Origin: Cupriavidus metallidurans CH34
Lineage (GTDB): Bacteria > Pseudomonadota > Gammaproteobacteria > Burkholderiales > Burkholderiaceae
Direction of reading: 5' to 3'
DNA length: 64,000 nucleotides
Assembly: GCF_000196015.1 (NCBI RefSeq)
Contig: NC_007973.1
Location: 310,001-374,000 of the forward strand
The notes under the pieces were generated by a model. It was not told the origin of the DNA. It saw nothing but the letters and a program-made list of their open reading frames with translations, and did no database searches. Of this stretch, positions 38,659-46,912 are shown one piece after another. How positions within the stretch are numbered: the stretch's first letter is position 1; the number at the start of each line of letters is the position of its first letter. A program made the translations under genes and the position numbers.

Positions 38659-39723
38659 TCAGTGCGATTCGTACCAGTGCTGCGAGCGGTTCACGACGCC
38701 CACTACGAAGAGCATCACCGGCACTTCGATCAGCACGCCGACGACGGTGGCCAGCGCCGCGCCGGATTGGAAGCCGAACAGGCTGATCGCGGTCGCCACG
38801 GCCAGTTCGAAGAAGTTGCTTGCGCCAATCAGCGCCGACGGGCCGGCCACGCAGTGCGCTACGCCGAGCTTGCGGTTGAGCAAGTAGGCCAGGCCGGAGT
38901 TCAACAAGACCTGGATCAGGATCGGTACGGCCAGCAGAAGGATGATCAGCGGTTGTTCGACGATGGCATTCCCCTGGAAGCCGAACAACAGCACCAACGT
39001 TGCGAGCAGCGCGGTGATCGAGTAGGGGCCGAGTGCGCCGACCACACGCTTGTACGTAGCGTCGCCTCGCACCAGCAATACCTTCCGGATGACCTGCGCG
39101 ATCAGCACCGGCACGACAATGTAGAGCGCAACCGAGGTCATCAGCGTATCCCACGGCACGGTAATCGACGACAGGCCCAGCAGCAGCGCGACGACAGGCG
39201 CGAAGGCCACGACCATGATCGCGTCATTGAGTGCCACCTGCGAAAGCGTGAAGTACGGATCGCCCTTGCAGAGCTGGGACCAGACAAACACCATCGCCGT
39301 GCAAGGCGCAGCCGCCAACAGGATCAGGCCGGCGATGTAGCTGTCGAGCTGGTCCGCCGGCAGCCAGCCCGCAAACAGATGGCGCACGAAGATCCAGCCC
39401 AGCAATGCCATCGAGAACGGCTTGACGAGCCAGTTCACGAAGAGCGTCACGCCGATGCCGCGCCAGTGGCCCGCCACCTGGCCCATCGCGCCGAAATCGA
39501 TCTTGATCAGCATCGGAATGATCATGATCCAGATCAGGATGCCGACCGGCAGGTTCACCTGAGCGATTTCCATGGCGCCGATGGTGTGGAACGCCGCTGG
39601 CAGCCATTGGCCGAGCAGGATGCCGGCCACGATGCAAAGCGCCACCCAGACCGTCAGATAGCGCTCGAAGAAGCCGATGGCACTGGGTTGGGAGGCTCCT
39701 GCCGTCCTTTGTGCCGTGCTCAT
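38659..39723 (-). CDS. acr3: Arsenite efflux permease Acr3
   Basis: 354-residue, 10-helix permease of the ACR3 (BART) family, named arsB in the CH34 cluster. The conserved cysteine of TM4 (AAAPCTAMVFVWSQL) and the NDAIM / EVPVML segments are present. It exports arsenite in exchange for protons. Its ATG overlaps the arsC2 stop by 4 bases. Confidence 0.95.
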   Translation of the reverse strand: MSTAQRTAGASQPSAIGFFERYLTVWVALCIVAGILLGQWLPAAFHTIGAMEIAQVNLPVGILIWIMIIPMLIKIDFGAMGQVAGHWRGIGVTLFVNWLVKPFSMALLGWIFVRHLFAGWLPADQLDSYIAGLILLAAAPCTAMVFVWSQLCKGDPYFTLSQVALNDAIMVVAFAPVVALLLGLSSITVPWDTLMTSVALYIVVPVLIAQVIRKVLLVRGDATYKRVVGALGPYSITALLATLVLLFGFQGNAIVEQPLIILLLAVPILIQVLLNSGLAYLLNRKLGVAHCVAGPSALIGASNFFELAVATAISLFGFQSGAALATVVGVLIEVPVMLFVVGVVNRSQHWYESH

Positions 39724-40232
39724 TGCGCGGACTCCACGGGTTGCTCGCCAATGGCGTGCATCTCCTTCTGAATGGCGTTCCGGTCCAGCACGTGCAACGG
39801 CAGGTTCACGAACTGGCTGACTCGATTCAGAATCTGCCGGAAAACCTGGGCAAATATCTTGCGCTTCTCGTCATCGGAGCCCTGTATGGCTGCCGGGTCG
39901 AGGAAGCCCCAATGTGCCGTGATGGGTGTACCTGGCCAGATCGGGCACACCTCGCCTGCGGCTTGGTCGCAGACGGTAATAACGAAGTCCATCCTGGGCG
40001 CATCGGGCAGTGCGAACTCGTCCCAGCTCTTGCTACGCAGGCCAGTCGTGTCGTAGCCAATTGCCTGGCATCGTTCGATGGCGAAGGGATTGACCGTGCC
40101 AGATGGATGGCTGCCGGCGCTGTAGGCGTGAAAGCGTCCCTTGCCGAGGACATTGAACAGCGCTTCGGCCATCACGCTGCGGGCTGAGTTGCCGGTGCAC
40201 AGCACCAGCACGTTGAAGGTCTTGTCGGTCAT
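39720..40232 (-). CDS. arsC2: Arsenate reductase, thioredoxin/LMW-PTP type
   Basis: 170-residue protein-tyrosine-phosphatase-like arsenate reductase. The P-loop is C12-TGNSA-R18, and the second cysteine pair lies in VCDQAAGEVCPIWPG. About 30 residues longer at the C-terminus than typical members. Located between arsI and acr3. Confidence 0.93.
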   Translation of the reverse strand: MTDKTFNVLVLCTGNSARSVMAEALFNVLGKGRFHAYSAGSHPSGTVNPFAIERCQAIGYDTTGLRSKSWDEFALPDAPRMDFVITVCDQAAGEVCPIWPGTPITAHWGFLDPAAIQGSDDEKRKIFAQVFRQILNRVSQFVNLPLHVLDRNAIQKEMHAIGEQPVESAQ

Positions 40233-40297
40233 GGTCGTAGGGGCGAGCGGGTGCCTCCTCGCCCGAGGTATCGGTACGGGAGGCCGTTAGCGAAAGC

Positions 40298-40786
40298 TCA
40301 GCAGCAGCCGGATTCCGGCGTACAGCAGGCGGTCTTGGTTGATGGCTTCGGCGTGGCGTTCAATTGAACCGGCACGCAGCACGCGGAGGCTTCGGCGCTG
40401 CGATCGCGCGATTCGCCATAGGTCGGCACGTTGCCGAGCGTGTGAAACGATTCCCAGGCGATACCCGTTGGGTCCACTGACCAATGCTTGTTCGAGGTCG
40501 CGTAGCAGCAGTTCGTCTCGGACTGGGACTGCATGGGCAGGTCGGCGCTGGCCAGCCGCCCCTGCATCTCGGCAAGCTCGGCATCCGTCTCCACCTGGAT
40601 CCCGAGATGATCCACGCCCAGCTTCTCGGTGCGATTGGAGATGGCGAAGTTCACGCGTGGATCGTCCAGCGCCCACTTGGCATAGTCATCCCTGACGACA
40701 GTCGGTTCTGCATCGAAGAGGGCCGAGTAATAGCGGATGCTGGCCGGCAGATCGGCCACGCTGACGTGGACGTGGAAGCGCTTCAT
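40298..40786 (-). CDS. arsI: ArsI-type glyoxalase/C-As lyase
   Basis: 162-residue vicinal-oxygen-chelate dioxygenase. Vicinal thiols C93-C94 in TNCCYATSNKHW and likely Fe(II) ligands near H7, H60 (GVDHLGIQ) and E112 (AWESFHTLG) fit ArsI, which cleaves the carbon-arsenic bond of methyl- and aryl-arsenite. The C-terminal tail adds three more CC pairs or clusters (SACCVPV, TACCTPESGCC), perhaps for metal capture. The start is 3 bases after arsR. Confidence 0.9.
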   Translation of the reverse strand: MKRFHVHVSVADLPASIRYYSALFDAEPTVVRDDYAKWALDDPRVNFAISNRTEKLGVDHLGIQVETDAELAEMQGRLASADLPMQSQSETNCCYATSNKHWSVDPTGIAWESFHTLGNVPTYGESRDRSAEASACCVPVQLNATPKPSTKTACCTPESGCC

Positions 40787-40789
40787 GGT

Positions 40790-41119
40790 TCAGGACTCCG
40801 TAGCGACTGAACAGGAGGACACCGGTGAACACGGCGCGCCGCCACAACAGTTTTCCGTGAGATAGCCCAGCAAGGCGTTCATGGTTTCGAATTGAGCCAT
40901 GTAGATGATCGAGCGGCCTTCCTGACGGCTCGCCAGCAGTCCGGCGCGGTGCAGTTCCTTGAGGTGGAACGATAGCGACGACGCTGGCATCTCCATCAGT
41001 TCGGCAATACGGCCAGCCGGCAGCCCTTCGGGGCCGGCCTGCACAAGCAGGCGGAAAACGGCCAGGCGGATGCCGTGGGCCAGCGCGGCGAGGGCTTCAA
41101 GAGCGTTTTCGGTTTCCAT
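40790..41119 (-). CDS. arsR: Arsenite-responsive repressor ArsR
   Basis: 109-residue winged-helix repressor. The recognition helix is in ASSLSFHLKELHRAGLL. The arsenite site is the C-terminal cluster C91-C92-x4-C97 (plus C103), the arrangement known from the Acidithiobacillus ferrooxidans type rather than the CVC-helix type. It controls the operon arsR-I-C2-acr3-C1-H-P. The start codon lies inside its own operator/promoter; see 41110-41154. Confidence 0.95.
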   Translation of the reverse strand: METENALEALAALAHGIRLAVFRLLVQAGPEGLPAGRIAELMEMPASSLSFHLKELHRAGLLASRQEGRSIIYMAQFETMNALLGYLTENCCGGAPCSPVSSCSVATES

Positions 41120-41154
41120 GATTCGAATATAGTCGAATCATGGAAACCGTGCAA
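41110..41154 (-). promoter_or_regulatory. arsR promoter and operator palindrome
   Basis: Minus-strand -35 TTGCAC (41149-41154), 17-bp spacer and -10 TATATT (41126-41131). The arsR ATG begins 7 bases past the -10, so the predicted first transcribed base is the start codon itself. The site is also a 40-bp palindrome: 17-bp perfect arms CGGTTTCCATGATTCGA (41110-41126) and its complement (41133-41149) around ATATAG. ArsR binding here would cover the -10 and start codon. Confidence 0.8.
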
Positions 41155-41312
41155 TGGAAGATTGGCAGTGTCGCTGGCCGCCAACGCGTGGCGAATGGGC
41201 GCAAGCGTGTTGATCGTCACCAATTCGGCCTCAACGAAGGCCGCCACAGCCGCAGCAAGGATCCCTGCGCGAGGCGGGGGTCCTTGTGCCCGAAGCACCT
41301 CTGCCGCGGCGT

Positions 41313-42131
41313 CTACAACTTCCGCGCCACGAAGTGGAACCAGTTGACGTCGTCGAGGGGATCGCCGGGCTGAAACGCCTTGTCGTTCAAGTTGCCGAAC
41401 ACCGCTTCGGTCTGCAGGCCGCAGGCCTTCAACTCGCGCAACTGCGTGGGCACGTCCGTATAGACGATGACGATGCCGAACTTGTGGGCGGCGCACACGC
41501 GCACCGCGTAGCCATCGAACTCGCGGTTCAGTTGTGAGTTACGCAGGTAGTTGATGGTGGCCAGCGGCAGGTTGACGACTGTGCGCGCGACGTTGAAGCC
41601 GAGTCGTATCGGGTTGTTGGACCATGCGGGCAAGCGCAGGAACTGTGTCAGGTTCTCGCGATAGGTGGGGCCGTGCAGGTTATGCGTGGAGAACACCAGC
41701 ATGCCGCCCGGGCGCAGTACGCGGGCAAACTCGGCAAGCACGGCGCGGCGTCCGGCGTAGTCCACGGCATCGATGCCATTGAAGCTGAACACCACCAGGC
41801 CGAAGGTATTGTCTTCAAATGCTGACAGGTCACGCGCATCCATTTGACTGACGCGTATATCAGGATGATTGTGCTGGCAGATCTCCACCATCTCCGGCAT
41901 ATAGTCGATGGCCTCGTAGTGCTGGCTCAGCTTGCGCAGCATCGGTACCGTTCGGCCGCCACCTACGCCAACGTCAAGGATGGGAGTGTCGCGCACGGCA
42001 TCGGCCACGAAGGCTAGCGCCGCGGCTTCCCCGGGGTCTGTCCAGTCCGAAAGGATCTTGAACCACCTCCTGGCTCCCCAGCTGCGCCATGCCTTGCGAT
42101 TGATGGTGTCCTGCGCGACGGCCGTGCTCAT
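41313..42131 (-). CDS. SAM-dependent methyltransferase (arsM position)
   Basis: 272-residue class-I methyltransferase. SAM motif I is ILDVGVGGGRTVPML, and later motifs MDARDLSAF and VLRPGGMLVFSTHN follow. It occupies the position called arsM in CH34, but the conserved cysteine triad used by true ArsM to bind As(III) is not evident: its few cysteines are isolated. The arsenic role is therefore uncertain. ATG 42131 has GGGAGAC upstream. It lies before the arsR promoter on the same strand. Confidence 0.8.
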   Translation of the reverse strand: MSTAVAQDTINRKAWRSWGARRWFKILSDWTDPGEAAALAFVADAVRDTPILDVGVGGGRTVPMLRKLSQHYEAIDYMPEMVEICQHNHPDIRVSQMDARDLSAFEDNTFGLVVFSFNGIDAVDYAGRRAVLAEFARVLRPGGMLVFSTHNLHGPTYRENLTQFLRLPAWSNNPIRLGFNVARTVVNLPLATINYLRNSQLNREFDGYAVRVCAAHKFGIVIVYTDVPTQLRELKACGLQTEAVFGNLNDKAFQPGDPLDDVNWFHFVARKL

Positions 42132-42360
42132 GGTTGTCTCCCGACGATCGGTGCATCGCCCTGATGGCGATGGCAGAGAGAGTGTTCCGGCCGTGCACGC
42201 CGTTCGGTGCGAAACCCCACATCCGTTTGATACACAGAGCGGGCTCAATCCATTGAACCCATCCCTACGCATGAGGACGACAGGCAAGACGATGGCATCG
42301 GGGACCCCCGATACGCCGTCGGTATGAGCCGGGCACCAGACCCGGTGCTGTGGCCAGCCT
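42132..42360. other. Intergenic region, MltF-like gene to methyltransferase
   Basis: About 230 bases without a gene. It likely contains the methyltransferase promoter. No dyad like the arsR operator is present, so the methyltransferase is probably not under the same ArsR site. Confidence 0.35.
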
Positions 42361-43860
42361 TTACCCGGCTACCTTCTTCATGGCGCGGCTTCGTTCTTCC
42401 TGCGCATCCTCGATCAGCTTGTAGGCGGCGTAGTACTTGTAGATGTTGCGCACGTAGGTGGTGGTCTCGATGCCGATCCGCTCGGAGGTCACGATCTCGA
42501 CGTTGTTGAACCACTTGTCCGGGTTCAGGCCCCGAGCCTTGGCTTCGGTGCGCATCTTGGAGATATTTCCCGGCCCGGCGTTGTAGCTGGCGAATGCAAA
42601 CAGTGGCCGGTCAGATTCCGAGAAATTCGCATCGGAGAAGTACCTCGTCATCAGCTGGTCCAGGTATTTGGTACCCGCGTGGATATTGGATTCGGTGATC
42701 TTGATGCTGCCGACGTTCAGTTCCCTCCCAGTGGCCGGCATGATCTGCATGACACCGATCGCTCCCACATGGCTACGCGCGTTCTGATTGAGCTGGGACT
42801 CCTGGAAGCCCTGCGCCGCCAGCATCAGCGGATCGAAATGGTAGAGCTTGCCGTACTTCTCGAAGAACGCCAGGGTGTCCTGGAACCGCTTGATCTCCGC
42901 GCCGTTGGTGTTGTCCGAGATCTGCTTGATGACCTTCATGTATTGCTTCAGCCGGTAGTCGGCGATGCCCTGCTTCTTGATGAAGTTGTCGTTGTAGTCC
43001 ACGAGGACCGCGTTCAGCTTTGGACTGCCTTTGCGGATTGCCCAGCCGATCTTGCTGCCTTCACGTACCGCGAGGTCATCGCGAACCTTGATGCGCTTCA
43101 GGATCTGGGCCCAGATGCGCGCCTTCCAGTCGTCGACCACCAGGATCTGCAGCGTGCCGGCGTTGAGCATTTCCAGTGCGTCTTCGTCCTCCAGCGCGTC
43201 GGGTAGCAGCACCAGGTGCATCTGCGGTTTGCCGGCCTTACGGAAGCGGTCGTTCAACGCGGTCAGGCTTTCGTAGTAGCTGCTGCTGGGGCGCACGTGC
43301 ACGGCCTTGCCAGCCAGGTCGTCGAGCGTGGCAAGCGTGGGGGATTTCGGGCCCGTGATGACCAGCTCCCGGATCGGCTTGCTGGTCTGCCCGACAATGA
43401 AGTCCGCTTGCTTGAGCCGGGAGTCGGTGACCGTGAGATTGCCGGCTGCGATGTCGCCAAGACCGGCATTGAGATCGGGCAGCAAACGGTCGCGCGTGAC
43501 CGGAATCATGTAGACCGTGAGCGGCCGCTTGGCAAGCTGAGCGGCCATGGTCTTGTTGATATAGCGCTCGAAATCCCGCACGGTGTCCGCCGTGACGCCC
43601 CGCTCGCGTCCCCGGTCGTTGAAGTACAGGGTGCGGCTGTAGGGCACCAGCACGCGAATGGTGCGGTGCTTGAACATGCCATCGAAGTCACCGGTCCAGG
43701 GTTTGTTGGTCAGGTTGAGCTGGCGCGGAGGGGTGAGCCGTTTTTCCTTGGGAGCTGGAATGGCGGGCGTCGCTGCCGCCGCCAGTCCTGACCACGTGAT
43801 GGAAGCGCCGGCCAGTGCGCGGGCGCCGATGACAAGGAACCGCCTTCGATCGTTGACCAT
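42361..43860 (-). CDS. MltF-like membrane-bound lytic murein transglycosylase
   Basis: 499-residue periplasmic protein with a twin-arginine-like or Sec signal (NDRRRFLVIGARALAGASI). A periplasmic-binding-protein fold (SBP_bac_3, about 65-300) is followed by an SLT catalytic domain with the glutamate in QGFQESQLNQNARS and the motif GVMQIMPATG. It cleaves peptidoglycan glycan strands, with the binding-protein domain sensing muropeptides in E. coli MltF. Single gene. Confidence 0.88.
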   Translation of the reverse strand: MVNDRRRFLVIGARALAGASITWSGLAAAATPAIPAPKEKRLTPPRQLNLTNKPWTGDFDGMFKHRTIRVLVPYSRTLYFNDRGRERGVTADTVRDFERYINKTMAAQLAKRPLTVYMIPVTRDRLLPDLNAGLGDIAAGNLTVTDSRLKQADFIVGQTSKPIRELVITGPKSPTLATLDDLAGKAVHVRPSSSYYESLTALNDRFRKAGKPQMHLVLLPDALEDEDALEMLNAGTLQILVVDDWKARIWAQILKRIKVRDDLAVREGSKIGWAIRKGSPKLNAVLVDYNDNFIKKQGIADYRLKQYMKVIKQISDNTNGAEIKRFQDTLAFFEKYGKLYHFDPLMLAAQGFQESQLNQNARSHVGAIGVMQIMPATGRELNVGSIKITESNIHAGTKYLDQLMTRYFSDANFSESDRPLFAFASYNAGPGNISKMRTEAKARGLNPDKWFNNVEIVTSERIGIETTTYVRNIYKYYAAYKLIEDAQEERSRAMKKVAG

Positions 43861-44043
43861 TGCACACCTCGCGACAGTCAGGTCCTGCTGGCACGCGGAT
43901 GCCGGCCACCGGGAGCGGGCCCGGATGCGCAGGCAATCGCCGTCCGTTGACTAAGCATAGACGGGCAATTGGCGATCGTAGAGGTTCCGTTGAGGTTCCG
44001 ATGAGGGCCGGCCGCGAAGCCGGCGCTGGCCGGTGCGGCCAGG

Positions 44044-44850
44044 TCAGGCGGGCGTCGCGCCGCTCGCGCCGAATCGCCATGACAGCCGCCGCGCGGCCTG
44101 CCGCACCACGTGGGCGGTATCGCTGTCGAGCCGGCTGTCGAAGCTGCCGCTACTGCCCATCACCGCGACCACCAGGGCGAGCGCGCCGGTGTGGTCGAAC
44201 ACCGGTGCGGCCAGCGTGTCGATGCCGGGTACGGGCCGGCTCACGGCGTGGTCGATGCCGCCGGCGCGGATGCCGCGCAGCCGTTCGAGGTATCCGGATG
44301 GCAACGCGCCGTCGAAGGCGGTGCCCGCCATGCGGATAGCATCCTGCGCGAGCGCGTCGGCCAGCAGGTCGTCGGGGAGATGCGCCGCCACCACGCGGCC
44401 AATCGCCGTATTGACCATCGACAGCACGGTACCCACGCGCAGGCTCACGTGCTGCGGACGGGCCGATTCCTCGAGCCGGATCACGGTGGGACCGAGCGGC
44501 CCCTGGACGGCCATCGCCACCGACAACCCCGTGGCATGGGCCAGGGCGATGACCTCCGGCTCCGCCTCGCGCGTCGGGGAGAGCCGCTGCAGCGCGATCA
44601 GGCCGAGTTCCAGACCAAGCGTGCCAGCCTGGAAGTCGCCATCGGCGTTGCGGGAAATCAGTCCGATCTTCTGCAGGCTGACCAGATGCGGAAATGCCTT
44701 GGCAGGCACCATGCCCGCCGCGCGTGCGAGTTCCCCAAGCGAGAGTGGCTGCCCCGCATCGACCAGCGCGCCGAGCAACTGGCCTGTGTTGTCGAGCGAC
44801 TGGATGCCGCGTTGGGGTTTGGCGGCGTCCGCCAGCATGTCGTCGCTCAT
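44044..44850 (-). CDS. IclR-family regulator (second of pair)
   Basis: 268-residue IclR protein: N-terminal winged HTH (GALVDAGQPLSLGELARAAG) and C-terminal effector domain. Its N-terminus KPQRGIQSLDNTGQLL parallels that of the preceding regulator, showing a tandem duplication. Start overlaps the upstream stop by 4 bases, so both are made from one mRNA. Confidence 0.88.
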   Translation of the reverse strand: MSDDMLADAAKPQRGIQSLDNTGQLLGALVDAGQPLSLGELARAAGMVPAKAFPHLVSLQKIGLISRNADGDFQAGTLGLELGLIALQRLSPTREAEPEVIALAHATGLSVAMAVQGPLGPTVIRLEESARPQHVSLRVGTVLSMVNTAIGRVVAAHLPDDLLADALAQDAIRMAGTAFDGALPSGYLERLRGIRAGGIDHAVSRPVPGIDTLAAPVFDHTGALALVVAVMGSSGSFDSRLDSDTAHVVRQAARRLSWRFGASGATPA

Positions 44851-45632
44851 GCGTCACCTTCCCTCATCGCGCGCGCGATATCGCCGATCGCGGCACGTAG
44901 CGCGCTGGCCACTGGACCATCCCATGCGACGTCGATCGCCCCGGTGGAGCCGATGGCGGTCAGCACCAGTCGCAGCGTGCTGTCGTCGTCGAGCAATGGC
45001 ATCGCCAGACTGCTCACAGCCGGGCTCGGCGAATCGATGCTGCGCTCCGTGCCGCGTGCCCGGACGGCGGCAAGTGTTTCGAGAAAGGCGGGCAGGGTGG
45101 AGGCCGTGGCCGGTGTCTGCTGCTGCGTCCAGATCGGCAGCCAGTGCGATTCGGGCTGGAACGCGCAGTAGGCGCGTCCCGTGGCGGTGGTGGCCAGCGC
45201 CATCACCGTGCCGACGTGCAGGTTCAGATGCAGCGAGGTGCCGGCAGGCGCGTAGTGGACGATGGTCGGCCCTTGCGGCGTGGGCAGGCTGATGGCGACG
45301 TTGAAGCCGATATCAGTGGCCAGCGTCCGCACGCGCTGCACTGCGGCACGGTAGGCCGGCTCATTGTCGAGCCGCATCATGCCAAGCCGCAGCGCCAGCG
45401 GGCCCGGTTCGTAGTAGCCGTCCACGTGCTCGCGCTTGATCAGTCCCAGCCGCATCAGGCTCACCAGATAGGTGTGCGCCTGCGCCGGGGCCAGTTGCGC
45501 GGCAGCCGCCAGTTCGGCCAGCGGCAGCGGACGCCGCGCATCGGCGAGCGCCTGCAACAGGCGGCCGCCGACCTCCACACTCTGGATGCCGCGTTGCGTC
45601 TTGCCTGAACCCTCGCCCGGCGTGCGTGCCAT
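44847..45632 (-). CDS. IclR-family regulator (first of pair)
   Basis: 261-residue IclR protein, HTH LADARRPLPLAELAAAAQL and C-terminal GAF-like effector domain. ATG 45632 (MARTPGEGSGKTQRGIQS) is preferred over a longer frame lacking a ribosome site. Divergent from the metallo-hydrolase gene across a 217-base control region; likely controls that catabolic cluster. Confidence 0.88.
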   Translation of the reverse strand: MARTPGEGSGKTQRGIQSVEVGGRLLQALADARRPLPLAELAAAAQLAPAQAHTYLVSLMRLGLIKREHVDGYYEPGPLALRLGMMRLDNEPAYRAAVQRVRTLATDIGFNVAISLPTPQGPTIVHYAPAGTSLHLNLHVGTVMALATTATGRAYCAFQPESHWLPIWTQQQTPATASTLPAFLETLAAVRARGTERSIDSPSPAVSSLAMPLLDDDSTLRLVLTAIGSTGAIDVAWDGPVASALRAAIGDIARAMREGDA

Positions 45633-45765
45633 GCCTGTGCCTTGCCTGAAAAGTCCAAATGGTAATCCATGCGCCTCGCAAGGCGCCCCCTGTTGCCATG
45701 CTGGATGAGGGTTTTCCCGGGGCGGGCCACGCAGCGACAAGGGTTTGCGGGATAGTTAGCGAATA

Positions 45766-45810
45766 GCAATTGAATTTGCCATTGACTAAAAATAGTCGAA
45801 TTCCTAAGAT
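45766..45810 (+). promoter_or_regulatory. Promoter of the metallo-hydrolase cluster with dyads
   Basis: -35 TTGACT (45782-45787), 17-bp spacer, -10 TAAGAT (45805-45810). A dyad GACTA-AAAA-TAGTC (45784-45797) overlaps the -35, and an imperfect dyad GCAATTGAATTTGC (45766-45779) lies just upstream. These are candidate IclR operators. Confidence 0.65.
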
Positions 45811-45849
45811 TCCCATACCGCTCCCCACGATTCCCATAAAGAGACAGAC

Positions 45850-46809
45850 ATGGCAAAAGCATTCGCATCCCAGGCCGACCTGGAAGCCAAGCAGATCACC
45901 TTCACCCAGCTTTCCGAAAATGCCTACGCCTACACAGCCGAGGGCGACCCCAACTCCGGCGTGATCATCGGCGATGACGGCGTGATGATCATCGACACCA
46001 CCGCCACGCCCGCCATGGCGCAGGACCTGATCGCCAAGATCCGCGCGATCACGGACAAGCCGATCAAGTACGTGGTGCTGTCGCACTACCACGCGGTGCG
46101 TGTGCTCGGCGCGTCGGCGTACTTCGCCGAAGGCGCGCAGCAGATCATCGCCAGCCGTGGCACCTACGAAATGATCGTCGAGCGCGGCGAAGCCGACATG
46201 AAGTCCGAGATCGAACGTTTTCCGCGTCTGTTCGCCGGCGTGGAAACCGTGCCGGGTCTGACTTGGCCAACGCTCGTGTTCGAACGCGAAATCACGCTGT
46301 TTCTGGGCAAGCTCGAAGTGCGCATCGCCCATCTGGGCGCGGGCCATACGAAGGGCGACACCGTGGTGTGGCTGCCGCAGCAGAAGGTGCTGTTCTCGGG
46401 CGATCTGGTCGAATACGACGCGGCCTGCTACTGCGGCGATGCCCAGCTCGAGCAATGGCCTGCCACGCTCGACGCGCTGGCCGCGCTGCAGCCCGAGAAG
46501 CTGGTGCCGGGCCGTGGCCCAGCGCTGACCACGCGCGAGGACGTGGCCAAGGGCCTGGCCTACACCAAGGATTTCGTGTCCACGCTGTTCCAGGCTGGCA
46601 AGGAAGCCGTGGCCGGAAAGATGGATCTGAAGGCGGCGATGGCGCATACGCGCAAGTCGATGGACCCGAAGTTCGGCCAGGTGTTCATCTACGAACACTG
46701 CCTGCCGTTCGACGTGTCGCGCGCCTTCGACGAGGCAGCCGGCGTCACGCATCCCCGTATCTGGACCGCGCAGCGTGACCAGGAGATGTGGGCGGCGCTG
46801 CAGGACTGA
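45850..46809 (+). CDS. MBL-fold metallo-hydrolase with altered metal site
   Basis: 319-residue metallo-beta-lactamase-fold protein. The usual HxHxDH motif reads H79-Y-H81-A-V-R84, so the second-metal aspartate and histidine are replaced. H166 (GAGHTKGD) and D185 (FSGDLVEYD) remain, and the usual late histidine is R222 (VPGRGPAL). It probably binds one metal or acts differently from two-zinc hydrolases. First gene of the catabolic cluster, under the promoter at 45782-45810. Confidence 0.85.
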   Translation: MAKAFASQADLEAKQITFTQLSENAYAYTAEGDPNSGVIIGDDGVMIIDTTATPAMAQDLIAKIRAITDKPIKYVVLSHYHAVRVLGASAYFAEGAQQIIASRGTYEMIVERGEADMKSEIERFPRLFAGVETVPGLTWPTLVFEREITLFLGKLEVRIAHLGAGHTKGDTVVWLPQQKVLFSGDLVEYDAACYCGDAQLEQWPATLDALAALQPEKLVPGRGPALTTREDVAKGLAYTKDFVSTLFQAGKEAVAGKMDLKAAMAHTRKSMDPKFGQVFIYEHCLPFDVSRAFDEAAGVTHPRIWTAQRDQEMWAALQD

Positions 46810-46912
46810 GCGTTGTTCGGTTGTTGTGTGTGGTTTCCCTCTCCCATGAAGTGGGAGAAGGGAGCAAACAGAAAGCAGTATCAAGCGCCGCAAGTGCGTG
46901 GATGGAGACACC

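Noticed and set aside
41140..41373. Plus-strand frame beginning METVQWK opposite the arsR promoter.
   Set aside because: It begins only because of the mirror arm of the palindrome, has no family resemblance, and runs antisense into the methyltransferase gene.
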